From: Planosporangium flavigriseum
Lineage (GTDB): Bacteria; Actinomycetota; Actinomycetes; Mycobacteriales; Micromonosporaceae
Length of the DNA stretch: 64,000 nucleotides
NCBI RefSeq assembly: GCF_011947225.1
Contig: NZ_JAATVW010000012.1
Location: 1 to 64,000, forward strand
Reading direction: 5' to 3'
Positions 49,800-58,622 of this stretch are shown piece by piece (positions within the stretch are counted from its first letter, which is position 1; each line of letters starts with the position of its first letter). The position numbers and the translations under genes were made by a program. The notes under the pieces are model-generated. The model did not search any database and had not been told where the DNA came from. It saw only the letters and a list, made by a program, of their open reading frames with translations.

Positions 49800-51152
49800 T
49801 TGGCGCCGATCGGTCCGAGTAGCCTCCAGATTACCGTCAGCGGACTCGCCATTACGGAGATGCACGAGCGGATGCCCAGAACCTGGTATAAGAGCATCTT
49901 CATCAACGGCCGCGAGGTCTTCTCGTATCGGGATGAGCTGCACCCAGAGACCACCTACTACTTCCAACTGGACGAATTGGTATGGCTTCGTGGTGAGGAG
50001 GCAGCGCCGTTCGCGCTCGGTGTATACGGACGCGATGAGGAGCGCTTGCAAGCAGATCTACCGGACCTCGAACTTCCACTCTTCAGCGCGAAGGCCCGGG
50101 TGCTCAGAGAGCGACTTCAGGTCCTCGGTTACGGCGAGCCCATGATGCATGGGGTATTCGACGTCCTCCGTCAAATCCATGTGGACACATGGACCGGGGT
50201 AACGGGAGGAGCGGACGAGGACGATCTGGAGCAAGTGATGTCCTACCAGGAGTACGCGTTCGAGGACTGGGTGGGGGACGTCAAGGAACACATCCGCCTG
50301 AAGCGAACAGGGAAAGGTGCGCTCAACGACGTTGGCTACCTGCCATCACTTGGTCCCCTGCACCTCTTCGAGTCGATGGACGAGCGCCTGGTCATGGCAG
50401 TGATCCTGCTGTCAGTCGAGGACGACGCCGATGTGTGGGTCGAAGCCAGTGAGCTTGCCGAGTCCCGGTGGCTAGACGACGATGCCGAACACGACGAGGA
50501 TGTCGGTACGGCAGCTATAAATGGCGAGCACGGGATCGTGCCGGCCATCGTCATCACGGAAGGTACCTTCGACGCCTTCGTGCTCAGTAATGCGCTCGCG
50601 CTGCTTCGGCCTCATCTCAAGCCGTACATCCGGTTCCTGGACTACGACATGGGCAACGAAGGCGGTGCCTCTGCTGCGGTCCGCATGCTCAAGAGTTTCG
50701 CTGCGGCCGGCATCGCCAACCGGATCGTGGCCCTATTTGACAACGATAGTGCCGCGTATGAGGCGGTCATTGCGCTCGACCAGGTTCGCCTTCCCAAGAA
50801 CTACCGCGTCGCCCACTATCCTGATCTTGAGTGGGCTCGCGCCTACCCGACATTCGGGCCCCAGGGCAACACCGTGATGGACGTCAACCGCCTTGCCGGC
50901 TCCGTTGAGCTGTACCTGGGGACCGACGTACTTGCCGACGACAATGGCCGGCTGCGGCCCGTGCAATGGAAGGGCTACATGGGCAAGGTGAAGAGCTATC
51001 AGGGGGAGCTGGTGGACAAAGCCATCGTGCAGCGTGCCTTCCGCGACAAGCTGAAGCTGGCGCACGCCAATCCAGAAGTCGTCGCTTCTCAGGACTGGGC
51101 AGACATCGAGCTTATCCTCGATCACCTGCTTCGCGAGCTGAGCACGGTCTGA
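49800..51152 (+). CDS. HEPN/Toprim-associated domain protein
   Basis: A protein of up to 450 residues resembling the HEPN/Toprim-associated family. The C-terminal half has Toprim-like elements: VIVITEGTFDAFVL (Glu), IRFLDYDMGNEGGA (DxD-like) and RIVALFDNDSAAYEA. The N-terminal 150 residues match the associated N-terminal domain type (TYYFQLDELVWLRGEE). The start is uncertain: the frame opens with TTG at 49800 right at the IS5 end, behind a TAG, and ATG at 49860 or 49875 is possible. The insertion may therefore have removed its native promoter or start. Proteins of this type are linked with RNA- or DNA-targeting immunity. An AlbA-domain gene follows on the same strand. Confidence 0.7.
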   Translation: MAPIGPSSLQITVSGLAITEMHERMPRTWYKSIFINGREVFSYRDELHPETTYYFQLDELVWLRGEEAAPFALGVYGRDEERLQADLPDLELPLFSAKARVLRERLQVLGYGEPMMHGVFDVLRQIHVDTWTGVTGGADEDDLEQVMSYQEYAFEDWVGDVKEHIRLKRTGKGALNDVGYLPSLGPLHLFESMDERLVMAVILLSVEDDADVWVEASELAESRWLDDDAEHDEDVGTAAINGEHGIVPAIVITEGTFDAFVLSNALALLRPHLKPYIRFLDYDMGNEGGASAAVRMLKSFAAAGIANRIVALFDNDSAAYEAVIALDQVRLPKNYRVAHYPDLEWARAYPTFGPQGNTVMDVNRLAGSVELYLGTDVLADDNGRLRPVQWKGYMGKVKSYQGELVDKAIVQRAFRDKLKLAHANPEVVASQDWADIELILDHLLRELSTV

Positions 51153-51393
51153 GCTGTGCCGTGCTTGCTGGCTGCTGAGGCCCGGTGCCGGCATGCTGCC
51201 TCGAGCAGCGTCTTGATGAGATGAGCTTCGTCCGTCTGTCTCGCACATCCGCAGACGGGGGACGGCGGGCCAAGGCGGCGAGGCAACATCAACCCAGACG
51301 GCAGCGGATGCCGGTAAGGCCGTCGCCGGTGGGCAATGCACCGACGGTGAATATGCTGTCGATCCATAGCCCAAGGTGTCCGAGGATGTAGGG

Positions 51394-52542
51394 ATGACGA
51401 CCCGCCGAGCTTCAGCTTCGGCCGGCAGCAATGCTTGTGCCCGGCCTACACCGACGGTGCGCTTTGACGCCCGCACCCGCGACTGGTATCTGGGCGGCCG
51501 GCGCCGACGATACGACGGCGCCGGGAACGTAGTCGTCCATGTTGACGATCTGGCTGGATGCTCAGCGTCGGACCTGCTACGTGCGATGCGACGTCATCAC
51601 GCCTACTACGGCGACGGTTCGACCATTCTCGTAAGCGAGGTCCACGAAGGGTTTTTCGACGAGGAGGACAGTGTTGTCGGCGCAGTGGCCTTCGAACTCC
51701 ACGACAACGCGCTCAGCCTCGACATCACGCTCGTCGTCGATGATTTCGACGACGAAGACGAGTTGCGCGGGCGGCTGAGCAGCTGCCTTGCCCCACTGCT
51801 GCGCCGCCACCGGATGATGTTCCAGTCGGCGTGGCAGGATCCGAACTACGCGGCGCCCCCGTGGCCATGGCATGTGCGTGTGGCCGTCAACGCGCGGGGC
51901 CGAGACCTCGCCGACCTGTTCGAACTCGGCCAGGACATGGCGCAGCTGGCAGAGGCCATGACCGACGGGCAGCTCACCCGCGCCACCGCAGGAGACCTCG
52001 TTCGTGGCGGTCACGCTCACCTTCTGATCGGTCAGCCCGAAGGGCACTGGCTGGACGTGAAGAGCCAGCACTACGATCTTGCTGGGGATCACGGGCAAAT
52101 CTCGCTGGCTCAGGCCGTCGCGCGCTTCTGCAATGCAGAAGCAGGGGGCCTGGTCGTGGTCGGCATGAGCAGCAAGAAGGTACCGGGCGGGGAGGAGATC
52201 CGCGGGCTGTGTCCCGTACCCCGAGACAACCGCATGGTTCGCCGCTACCAGCAGACTCTGGAGCGCCGACTGTTTCCACCGCCGGATGACCTGACCATCG
52301 AAGCCATCCCGATGGGCGAGGACATGATCATGCTCATCGAAGTGCCACCCCAGCCAGAGGAACTCAAACCGTTCCTCGTCCACGGCGCAATCGTCGACGG
52401 TCGAATCGAGGGTGCGTTCATCAGCATCGTACGGCGTCGCGGCGAGTCCTCCATCCCAATCACTGCCCCGATGATCCATTCGACGTTGGCGGCGGGACGT
52501 GGACTCCTACGACGGGGCGAAATCCCGAGCAAGGGGGCCTGA
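51394..52542 (+). CDS. AlbA_2 / Schlafen-type ATP-binding domain protein
   Basis: A protein of about 382 residues. The C-terminal half shows the AlbA_2 (Schlafen) core: HWLDVKSQHYDL with Asp and Lys, ISLAQAVARFCNAEAGGLVV, then VGMSSKK, GLCPVPRDN and MIMLIEVPPQPEELKPF. The N-terminal 180 residues are acidic and not recognised, with a possible GYF-like opening (VRFDARTRDWYLGGRRRRYD). The ATG at 51394 has GAGG upstream, and an in-frame GTG at 51376 is an alternative. It follows the HEPN/Toprim gene by about 240 bases on the same strand. Bacterial AlbA-domain proteins are frequent in defence islands, sometimes as tRNA-directed nucleases, but no catalytic triad is evident. Confidence 0.7.
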   Translation: MTTRRASASAGSNACARPTPTVRFDARTRDWYLGGRRRRYDGAGNVVVHVDDLAGCSASDLLRAMRRHHAYYGDGSTILVSEVHEGFFDEEDSVVGAVAFELHDNALSLDITLVVDDFDDEDELRGRLSSCLAPLLRRHRMMFQSAWQDPNYAAPPWPWHVRVAVNARGRDLADLFELGQDMAQLAEAMTDGQLTRATAGDLVRGGHAHLLIGQPEGHWLDVKSQHYDLAGDHGQISLAQAVARFCNAEAGGLVVVGMSSKKVPGGEEIRGLCPVPRDNRMVRRYQQTLERRLFPPPDDLTIEAIPMGEDMIMLIEVPPQPEELKPFLVHGAIVDGRIEGAFISIVRRRGESSIPITAPMIHSTLAAGRGLLRRGEIPSKGA

Positions 52543-52803
52543 CTGACCCTGGCGGCACTGGATGCGCGCCGTGTGCAGAGCCGGCGCAGCGAAGGTTCCC
52601 TCCGACTGACGTCACCCGGGATCGCCGGACGGATCTCCGCGGCGACTAGGAGTCACTGCTGGGATCGCCCCCATCATGCCGTCAGCCATGTCCGACTTTG
52701 CGCCGGCCTGGCGGCTCCGCGTGATTACAACAGCGACACGGCCCTGGATGTCAGTCAAGGGTAGTGTCGTACGACTGGCGGAAGGTGGGCGAAGCACGCA
52801 TTC

Positions 52804-52867
52804 ACGAACGGTTGCCGATCAACCACGCTGCGTTCTTGCAGTTCTGTGACGTGCCCCGGCAGTGTCC
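52804..52867. repeat. 64-base dispersed repeat, copy 1
   Basis: Matches 63456-63519 at about two-thirds of positions without gaps. The core (CGTTCTTGCAGTTCTGT at 52831-52847) differs at only one of 17 bases. On the minus strand it directly follows the tRNA-like fragment. It may be an attachment-site remnant or a small conserved RNA element. Confidence 0.55.
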
Positions 52868-52900
52868 CAGCAGGATTTGAACCTGCGCACCCCTCTCCGG
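52860..52900 (-). other. tRNA 3'-end-like fragment
   Basis: On the minus strand GCAGG-TTCAAAT-CCTGC forms a perfect T-arm, preceded by a GC-rich hairpin like a long variable arm (CCCTCCGGAGAGGGG) and followed by TGGGACA. No D-arm, anticodon arm or matching 5' acceptor strand was found. It probably marks an old integration event at a tRNA gene, distinct from the tRNA-Val fragment at 36108. Confidence 0.5.
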
Positions 52901-52941
52901 AGGGCGTGGTGTCATCAGCTCGTCGGACGCCGACCGATGCC

Positions 52942-53742
52942 TTACGGCCGCCGTGACAGCTCCCAAGCAAGCCTTTCTAAAACTGAGCCGAGCGGCCAGA
53001 AGTGGACGTCCAGCCAGGGACGAGCCTGCCCCACGCCTTTGTGCTTCAAGCCCTTGCGCAGGTCCTTCAGCGCGATCAGTAGGTCCTTGCCGGAGAGCGC
53101 GTTGGATGGCTCGCTGTACTGCCATTGCAACAGGTCCACGCCTGGGAGGATGGCGGCATCCTCCGCCTTGTCCACAAGGTCACTGAACGCCGGAGCCCGA
53201 ATCTTCCCGCACCATCGCGTGAGCATTAGTTCGATTGCAGTGTGCAACTCCTCAACGACGACCTCTGGCGGAATCTCATCCAGTAACCAGCCAGAGATGA
53301 TCTCCTCTGTCACCACGAGTCGAGCCCATAGATCTTGGTGTTGTTCCCCCATCCACAACGAGTGGACTGGCCACACTGATGATCGAGTAACGGCACGCAG
53401 GCGGGGAACGTAGTCCGCGTCATAGCGGTCGTAATACGAGCACCGATACTTGGTGAGGATGTCTACGAGCCCGTTCGCGAATTTCCGACGCCATGCCGGT
53501 GATCTACCAGCTGGGACAGCCTCTGCGATTGCCGGTAGGTCCCGGCGCAGGCGTTCTAGGAAGATGTCTAGCTGGAACGTGTTCCCGTCGAGAACGACGT
53601 ACGCGTGGCCATCAGTGGAACTAACGCGTGAACGCCAGCGCACGAACATGGGACGGGCACGGCGTCGAGCCGCCTGAAAGATCTCGCCGAGTAGCGCCGC
53701 ATGCTTGGGGTCGAAGGTGAACGTCGCGTCGAACCCCGCCAC
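52942..53742 (-). CDS. Protein of unknown function next to tRNA-like fragment
   Basis: A 266-residue soluble protein that is not recognised. It is mixed alpha/beta, with TFTFDPKHAALLGEIFQAAR near the start, an Arg/Trp-rich segment (RPMFVRWRSRVSS), a CSYYDRYDADYVPRLR motif near residue 115, and a helical C-terminus containing KDLRKGLKHKG and WPLGSVLERLAWELSRR. The GTG at 53742 is preferred because AGGAGG lies seven bases upstream. No signal peptide or membrane helix is seen. It is immediately followed by the tRNA-like fragment at 52860-52900 and lies at the edge of the defence-like region, so it could be cargo or a toxin-type protein. Confidence 0.6.
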   Translation of the reverse strand: MAGFDATFTFDPKHAALLGEIFQAARRRARPMFVRWRSRVSSTDGHAYVVLDGNTFQLDIFLERLRRDLPAIAEAVPAGRSPAWRRKFANGLVDILTKYRCSYYDRYDADYVPRLRAVTRSSVWPVHSLWMGEQHQDLWARLVVTEEIISGWLLDEIPPEVVVEELHTAIELMLTRWCGKIRAPAFSDLVDKAEDAAILPGVDLLQWQYSEPSNALSGKDLLIALKDLRKGLKHKGVGQARPWLDVHFWPLGSVLERLAWELSRRP

Positions 53743-53814
53743 TCGGTGTCCTCCTCGGGGCATGTCTGCTACTTGCTGATCCTGCGCCAACAGGAGTAAT
53801 AACGGACAACAAGA

Positions 53815-54786
53815 TCATACAAACACCCACGCCATGGAGCAGGGCCTGTGTGCGTAGCGGTAGTAGCGCAGCCGGTCGACGCGGTGGAATCCCAGACGGA
53901 GGAGCAGGTTCACCACGTCGGTGTCGGCAGTTACGGCGCGGGCGACGGTCGCGTTGACGGTCTGGGCAACGGTGTTGAGTGCCGTGGTGACCAGGGCGGT
54001 GCGCAGCCGGTCGATGGCAGTGGTGGTGAGTAGGTCGGCGAGGAGAACTTCGGTGGGCTCGCGGGGATCACGGTGGGCGAGGGGGTAGGCCAGCGCCGCG
54101 GCGATAAGGCCATGGCGGTCTTCGGCGACGGTGAGGCTCTCTGGAGTGAACCGCTCGTCGGCGCACCAGCGAGAGAAGGCGTCGGCAGCGGCCGCAGGGT
54201 CGCTGCCGGGATTGGCCGTGGCGTACAGCTCGGCGAGGGGCATGGTCAGGTCCTCGCGGGGATCCGGCGTGCGTAACCGGATACCGGGCGGCACCTCTTC
54301 AGCGGAGGGCAGCGGCAGCCAGCGCTTGAGTAGCGCAGCTTCACCGGCGGGTTGCCAGCCGGCTGCCTGGTAGAAGCGACTGGCGGCGCTTCGACGGGCC
54401 GGGACCTCGGCGGTGAGGATGGCCGCGTCGTTGCTGGCAAGGTGCCGCGTGAGCGCGGTGAGGACGGCGTTGCCGAGGCCGCGCCGCCGGTGTGCGGGGT
54501 GGATGATCGGCCCCCACAGCCGGCCGGGGGTACCGGGGTAGCCGGGCCAGCGCAGCGCAGCCGCGGCGATGAGCCGGCCGCCTGGGGTGCGATGGGTCGC
54601 TAGCAGAGTTGCCGCGACCTGACCGATCGGGCACAGCCGCGAGCGCACCAGCGCGTCGGTGATGGGCCGTTGGTCGGGCCACCCGGCTACAACGGCGTAG
54701 CCGAGAGCGGCGAGTTCGGCATCGAGCTGCGGGTCTGGCTGGTAGCCGGTGACGGCAACCGGTGGGGTGGTGACGGATCGGCTCAT
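53815..54786 (-). CDS. Double-GNAT acetyltransferase
   Basis: A 323-residue protein with two N-acetyltransferase-like halves. The first (residues about 20-170) contains the acetyl-CoA loop in PAHRRRGLGNAVLTALTRHL and the following ASRFYQAAGWQPAG. The second (175-323) is more degenerate and ends with VVNLLLRLGFHRVDRLRYYR. The ATG at 54786 overlaps the upstream methyltransferase stop (ATGA). It is the last gene of a six-gene overlapping operon with two methyltransferases and an SAHH-like protein, so it may acetylate the product of that pathway. The substrate is unknown, and self-resistance is an alternative role. Confidence 0.8.
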   Translation of the reverse strand: MSRSVTTPPVAVTGYQPDPQLDAELAALGYAVVAGWPDQRPITDALVRSRLCPIGQVAATLLATHRTPGGRLIAAAALRWPGYPGTPGRLWGPIIHPAHRRRGLGNAVLTALTRHLASNDAAILTAEVPARRSAASRFYQAAGWQPAGEAALLKRWLPLPSAEEVPPGIRLRTPDPREDLTMPLAELYATANPGSDPAAAADAFSRWCADERFTPESLTVAEDRHGLIAAALAYPLAHRDPREPTEVLLADLLTTTAIDRLRTALVTTALNTVAQTVNATVARAVTADTDVVNLLLRLGFHRVDRLRYYRYAHRPCSMAWVFV

Positions 54787-55649
54787 GATGCGCTCCGGGG
54801 ATGGGTGGCGGCGATCCCTACGCTGATACTGCCGGTGCCGCGTCGGGTGGAGGGGTGCAGCCGCACCGCGAGCGTGTGCGGCCGGCTGCGGCTGATCAGC
54901 CGAATGTTGCTGAAGTGCCGGGCGAAGGCGGCGCGGACATCGTCGGGGCTGGCGAACGGATTCGGTCGCGAGCGGCGTGTACGCACGCTGTGGGCGAGGT
55001 CGCGGCGCTCGTCGCGTGGACCGCGCCAGGCCAGGCGGGCGGCGGCGGCCTGGATGGCGCGGCCCAGCCGGTCGTACTCGAGCGCGCCGGAACGGGCGAT
55101 GCGGGTGGTGTAGAGCAGCAGTCCGTCGGGGTCCAGTGCCGCGGCTAGGCGGGCCAGCAGTGCGTCGGCGTCGCGGGGGTGGGGCAGCAGCGACAGCAGC
55201 CCATCGGTGATGACGAGGTCGAACCGGGTGTCCCAGTCGGGCAGCTCGGGTGCGCGGGCTTGCGCGGTGGTGAGCGCGACGTGGTGGCGGCGGGCGTAGG
55301 CGGCGGCCAGCAGCAGCGGGGTGCGGCAGGAGTCGACGAGGGTCACCAGCAGCCGGCGCGCGCCCACGAGCCGGGCGAGGACGGCGAGCATCATCTCGTC
55401 GGAGGCCGCGCAGATCAGTACCCGGACCGGCTGGTGCGCCGGCAGTGGGTGCGTGTCGAGGGTCTGGGCGTAAAAGCCCGTGTGCCAGCCGGGGTGACCC
55501 TTCAGCCCGGCGCGGCGACACAGCCGCCAGGCGGCGTGGTAGGGGAAACAGCTGGCCTCGCAGTGGGCACGGGCGACGGCGACGGAGCCCGGCAGGGTCA
55601 GCAACAGCCGGTCCGGCACAGCCAACGGCGGGAGGGTCCCAGCCGGCAT
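54783..55649 (-). CDS. Class I SAM-dependent methyltransferase (first of two)
   Basis: A 288-residue Rossmann-type methyltransferase-like protein. The SAM-binding region is around VRVLICAASDEMMLAVLARL and VTLVDSCRTPLLLAAAYARR, with motif II at FDLVITDGLLSLLPHP and LDPDGLLLYTT. Motif I is unusual, since ICAASDE replaces the glycine-rich GxGxG, so SAM binding should be tested. Cysteines near residue 32 (HCEASCFPYHAAWRLCRRAG) are notable. The ATG at 55649 shares a base with the preceding stop (TGATG). It is part of a coupled operon with a second methyltransferase and an SAHH-like protein. Confidence 0.75.
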   Translation of the reverse strand: MPAGTLPPLAVPDRLLLTLPGSVAVARAHCEASCFPYHAAWRLCRRAGLKGHPGWHTGFYAQTLDTHPLPAHQPVRVLICAASDEMMLAVLARLVGARRLLVTLVDSCRTPLLLAAAYARRHHVALTTAQARAPELPDWDTRFDLVITDGLLSLLPHPRDADALLARLAAALDPDGLLLYTTRIARSGALEYDRLGRAIQAAAARLAWRGPRDERRDLAHSVRTRRSRPNPFASPDDVRAAFARHFSNIRLISRSRPHTLAVRLHPSTRRGTGSISVGIAATHPRSAS

Positions 55650-56434
55650 CACGCGCTCCGTCGGGCGATGAGGTGGAACAGCCGGGCGACACTGCGGTAA
55701 GGGTCGCGGGCACCGGCGGCCCACTCGGCGGCAAGGATCTGGTCGAAGTCGGCGCCAACGGGTGTGTTGCCGAGGTGGTCGGTGAACACGCGCACCCCGT
55801 ACCAGGCCTCGGTAACCGCACCGGCGGCCGCCAGGGTGCGTTGGATGGTGTCGAGATCGTCAGCACGGCTGGGCAGGCCGAGGCCGCCGGTCTCGGTGGC
55901 CTGGTCGATGACCGCGAGAGCGTCGGCCCAGCGGCCTTCCAGGCCGGGGCGCATGGCGAGCGCGGCGCGGTTCTTGACCAGGACGGAGATCAGACCCCCG
56001 GGGCGGACCGTGTCGACGAGCGCGCCCAGCAATGGAGCCGGGTCATCAACGTACATGAGCACGCCGTGGCAGCAGACGGCGTCAGCAGGCTCGTCACCGA
56101 GGATGTCACGTGCATGTTCACCGAAGCCCTGCCGGAGGGTGACCCGGGCGGCCACCTCGTCGCCTTCGGCGTTGAGCGCGTCGGCGGCGCGTTGCAGCAT
56201 CGCGGCGTCGGGGTCGATGACGGTGACGGTGTGCCCGGCGCGGGCCAGGGCGATCGCCTGATGGCCGGCGCCGCCGCCGACGTCGACGACGTGTTGTGGC
56301 GCGGCGGGCAGATGGGTGAGCAGTGCCCGGGTGACCAGCGCGTGGCGCAGCGCACCGCGCAGACTGTCGGCGTGGCGGGCGTACGCGGCGGCGAGGTCGT
56401 CGCCGGTGGGTGTCCAGGTGTTGGCTGTGGTCAT
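55649..56434 (-). CDS. Class I SAM-dependent methyltransferase (second of two)
   Basis: A 261-residue methyltransferase with a textbook fold: motif I VVDVGGGAGHQAIALARAGH, acidic motif VTVIDPDAAMLQRA, then ADAVCCHGVLMYVDDPAPLL and PGGLISVLVKNRAA. It resembles the CmoA/UbiE-like class I group used on small molecules. ATGA overlap with the upstream gene stop at 56431 and TGATG with the downstream gene. In the operon it lies between an unknown protein and the first methyltransferase. An SAHH-like protein in the same operon would be a logical partner for clearing S-adenosylhomocysteine if it is active. Confidence 0.88.
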   Translation of the reverse strand: MTTANTWTPTGDDLAAAYARHADSLRGALRHALVTRALLTHLPAAPQHVVDVGGGAGHQAIALARAGHTVTVIDPDAAMLQRAADALNAEGDEVAARVTLRQGFGEHARDILGDEPADAVCCHGVLMYVDDPAPLLGALVDTVRPGGLISVLVKNRAALAMRPGLEGRWADALAVIDQATETGGLGLPSRADDLDTIQRTLAAAGAVTEAWYGVRVFTDHLGNTPVGADFDQILAAEWAAGARDPYRSVARLFHLIARRSA

Positions 56435-57099
56435 GGCAGCTCCTCGGTGAGTAGTTGGGTGAACAGGTCGGGGTGCTGGTAGACGAGCCGGATCGACAGG
56501 TACCGGCGACCCAACAAGATGGACAGTCGCCGTGCGGCCGGGGTGTCGGGTAGCCGGCCCTGGCGGTGCGCGGCGCGCAGCCGTAGCAGCGCCGGCAGCC
56601 GATCCTCAACAGGCAGGTGGGGCAGGGGGCCGCCGAGCCAGCGGCGGGCATCGTCGGCGCGGATGAGTTCCCAGACGACCACGTCCTGCAGTTGGCCGGG
56701 TGCGGTGACCATGCTGACGAGGTGCGGCAGCCGGAGCATGCCGTCGGGTAGTCGGGGTCGGTCGGTGGCAGTGATCCATACGCCGTGGAGCTGTCGCCGG
56801 GAGCGGACGGCGGCCAGATGCGCCGAGAACGCCACCGCCAGGGCGAGCCGGTTGGGCCGGCCGTCGTTGATGGTGACGGTCTGGACGTCCGGGCGGGTGA
56901 GCAGGCGTACCGCGGCGTCGGCCCGGCGATGCTCGGCGGCGGGCAGCCACCACAACGGCATTCGGCCGTCGATGCCGACCGGGGTCGCGCCGGGCAGGTA
57001 GCCGAGGTCACCGCCGACGATCAGCCCGGCCGCGATGGTACGCAGCGTGGGCAGGTCGGCGGGGCCGAAGCAGCGTTCCCGCAACGGGGTCACGGTCAC
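56431..57099 (-). CDS. Unknown operon protein
   Basis: A 222-residue soluble protein without recognised family. The GTG at 57099 is preferred because it overlaps the stop of the SAHH-like gene (GTGA), and its own stop overlaps the next ATG. Features include an early LRTIAAGLIVGGDLGYLPGA, a region rich in Leu/Arg (RRADAAVRLLTRPDVQTVTI) and a helical C-terminal half (RRLSILLGRRYLSIRLVYQH). It has no signal peptide, membrane helix or obvious nucleotide-binding loop. Its place in a fully coupled operon with methyltransferases and an acetyltransferase suggests a biosynthetic or carrier role. Confidence 0.65.
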   Translation of the reverse strand: MTVTPLRERCFGPADLPTLRTIAAGLIVGGDLGYLPGATPVGIDGRMPLWWLPAAEHRRADAAVRLLTRPDVQTVTINDGRPNRLALAVAFSAHLAAVRSRRQLHGVWITATDRPRLPDGMLRLPHLVSMVTAPGQLQDVVVWELIRADDARRWLGGPLPHLPVEDRLPALLRLRAAHRQGRLPDTPAARRLSILLGRRYLSIRLVYQHPDLFTQLLTEELP

Positions 57100-58622
57100 C
57101 ACGATGGACCGAACCGGGCGTAGTAGCGCTCCAGTAGCCCGCACGATTCCAGGATCTCGTCGGTGCGGGCGACGTTGTGCCCGGCGACCAGGCCACTGCG
57201 GGTCGGATGGGCCAGAGTGGCGACGCCGACGAGCAGGCTGGCCAGCACCAGGTCGGCGTATTTGTTCGGCATCGACTCGGCGTAGTGGAAGTTGATCGGG
57301 TAGCCGTCGCCGACCACGGTGGCTACCGGTCCGTGCGGCAGCTGCAGCCGGACGCCGAGCACGCCGGCGTCGGTCACCGACCGGGCCTCCTCAACCAACT
57401 CGTCCAGGGCGAACTCGGCGGTCCGGGACGTAGTCGACACCAGGTAGCAGTCCTGGTCGAGCGCGGCGGCGTGCTCGCCGCGCAGCGACGTGCGGCCGGT
57501 GCTGCCCACGATCAGCAGCGGCCGGTGCCGGCGCAGCAGTTCGACCAGCGACCTGGCGGTGGTAAAGCCGCGTTCGTGCGCGGCCACCAGCCGCACGATC
57601 GCGGAGTCGTAGACAGCCACCCGCATCCGCCGGGTTCGCAGGACCTCGGCGATCTGCTCGCCGATGCGGCCGAACCCGAGCACCAGCGCCGCCTGGCCCT
57701 CGAACTTCTCGTGCGGCGTCAGCGCCAGGATGTTGCGCACGGCGGCGTCGGCGACGCCGTAGGACTCGATGGTGGCCTTCAGCCGCGACTCGGCCACCGA
57801 GAACACCGGCACCGGGATCGCGCCGGCGAACGGCGCCAACCTGGTGATGCCGGAGATGGTCTGCTCCACCAGCCCGACGAACGCGCCAGCGAGGTCCGGG
57901 CGTTGCGTGAGCAGGACCGGCAGGGTGTAGCCGCCGTCGTCGACGAGCAGCCCGGCCCGGCCGAGCGCACGTGCGCGACGGGTGTGGTCGTCGAGCGCGG
58001 CCGCGGTCGCCGTCCACGGCCACACGGCGATACCGGCCCGACGTAAGTGCGCGTCGACGCGGTGGGTGTGCCGGTACCGGTAGCCCTTGTCGATGACGGT
58101 GAGCGCCTCCGGCAGCACCCCCATCGCCTGGATCGCCTCGACCATCACCAGGAAGTCGGTCATGTGGTGCACGGTGAGCACCGGCGCGATGCCGGCAAGA
58201 CATCGCGCCGGCAGGTAGGCGGGCATGGTCGCGGTCAGCGGCAGTTGCGCGCGCAGTTGGCGCAGCTCGCCGTCGGTGAACCCGATGCGGCCCACCGCGG
58301 CGGCGACCTCGCACAGTCGCCCGTCGGTGAGTCGGCCCGGGTCGTCGATGACGACCGACACGACGGAGCTCGGAGACGGGTACGCCTCGGGCCGCGCCGG
58401 GGCGGTGACGCTGACCCGCACCACCGCCCCGCCGTCGAGGGTGAGCCGCAGGTCGCTGCCGGAACCGACTTTCCCGGTGACGCCGACGATGGCGGCGATG
58501 GCGTCAACGACTTGCGCGACGAGATCTGGCCGGTCCGCAGGGTCCGCACCGACCGTCACGGTGGCCACGGACGGGGTCCCGGTTCGGTGCCTGTCGATCA
58601 CGGGTGCGGTCGCGGTGATCAT
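57096..58622 (-). CDS. S-adenosylhomocysteine hydrolase-like NAD-binding protein
   Basis: A 508-residue protein with a central NAD-binding Rossmann segment (ALVLGFGRIGEQIAEVLRTR, motif GFGRIG at about 316-321), then MRVAVYDSAIVRLVAAHERG, and a C-terminal NFHYAESMPNKYADLVLASL that mirrors the end region of adenosylhomocysteinases. The N-terminal 120 residues are unlike that family. Canonical SAHH lengths are 420-490, and several catalytic positions cannot be confirmed by eye, so it may be a redox or sensing derivative. ATG start at 58622 overlaps the stop of the 30-codon gene upstream (ATGA). It is followed by the unknown protein and two methyltransferases. Confidence 0.75.
   Translation of the reverse strand: MITATAPVIDRHRTGTPSVATVTVGADPADRPDLVAQVVDAIAAIVGVTGKVGSGSDLRLTLDGGAVVRVSVTAPARPEAYPSPSSVVSVVIDDPGRLTDGRLCEVAAAVGRIGFTDGELRQLRAQLPLTATMPAYLPARCLAGIAPVLTVHHMTDFLVMVEAIQAMGVLPEALTVIDKGYRYRHTHRVDAHLRRAGIAVWPWTATAAALDDHTRRARALGRAGLLVDDGGYTLPVLLTQRPDLAGAFVGLVEQTISGITRLAPFAGAIPVPVFSVAESRLKATIESYGVADAAVRNILALTPHEKFEGQAALVLGFGRIGEQIAEVLRTRRMRVAVYDSAIVRLVAAHERGFTTARSLVELLRRHRPLLIVGSTGRTSLRGEHAAALDQDCYLVSTTSRTAEFALDELVEEARSVTDAGVLGVRLQLPHGPVATVVGDGYPINFHYAESMPNKYADLVLASLLVGVATLAHPTRSGLVAGHNVARTDEILESCGLLERYYARFGPSW

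Larger units (their letters stand above)
52543..52941. other. Spacer with tRNA-like fragment and repeat copy 1
   Basis: No gene is supported. The right part contains a tRNA-like 3' fragment and one copy of a 64-base repeat, listed separately. Confidence 0.4.

Noticed and set aside
52860-52960. Complete tRNA gene on the minus strand
   Set aside because: Only the T-arm and a variable-arm-like hairpin could be found. There is no anticodon arm, D-arm or matching acceptor 5' strand.
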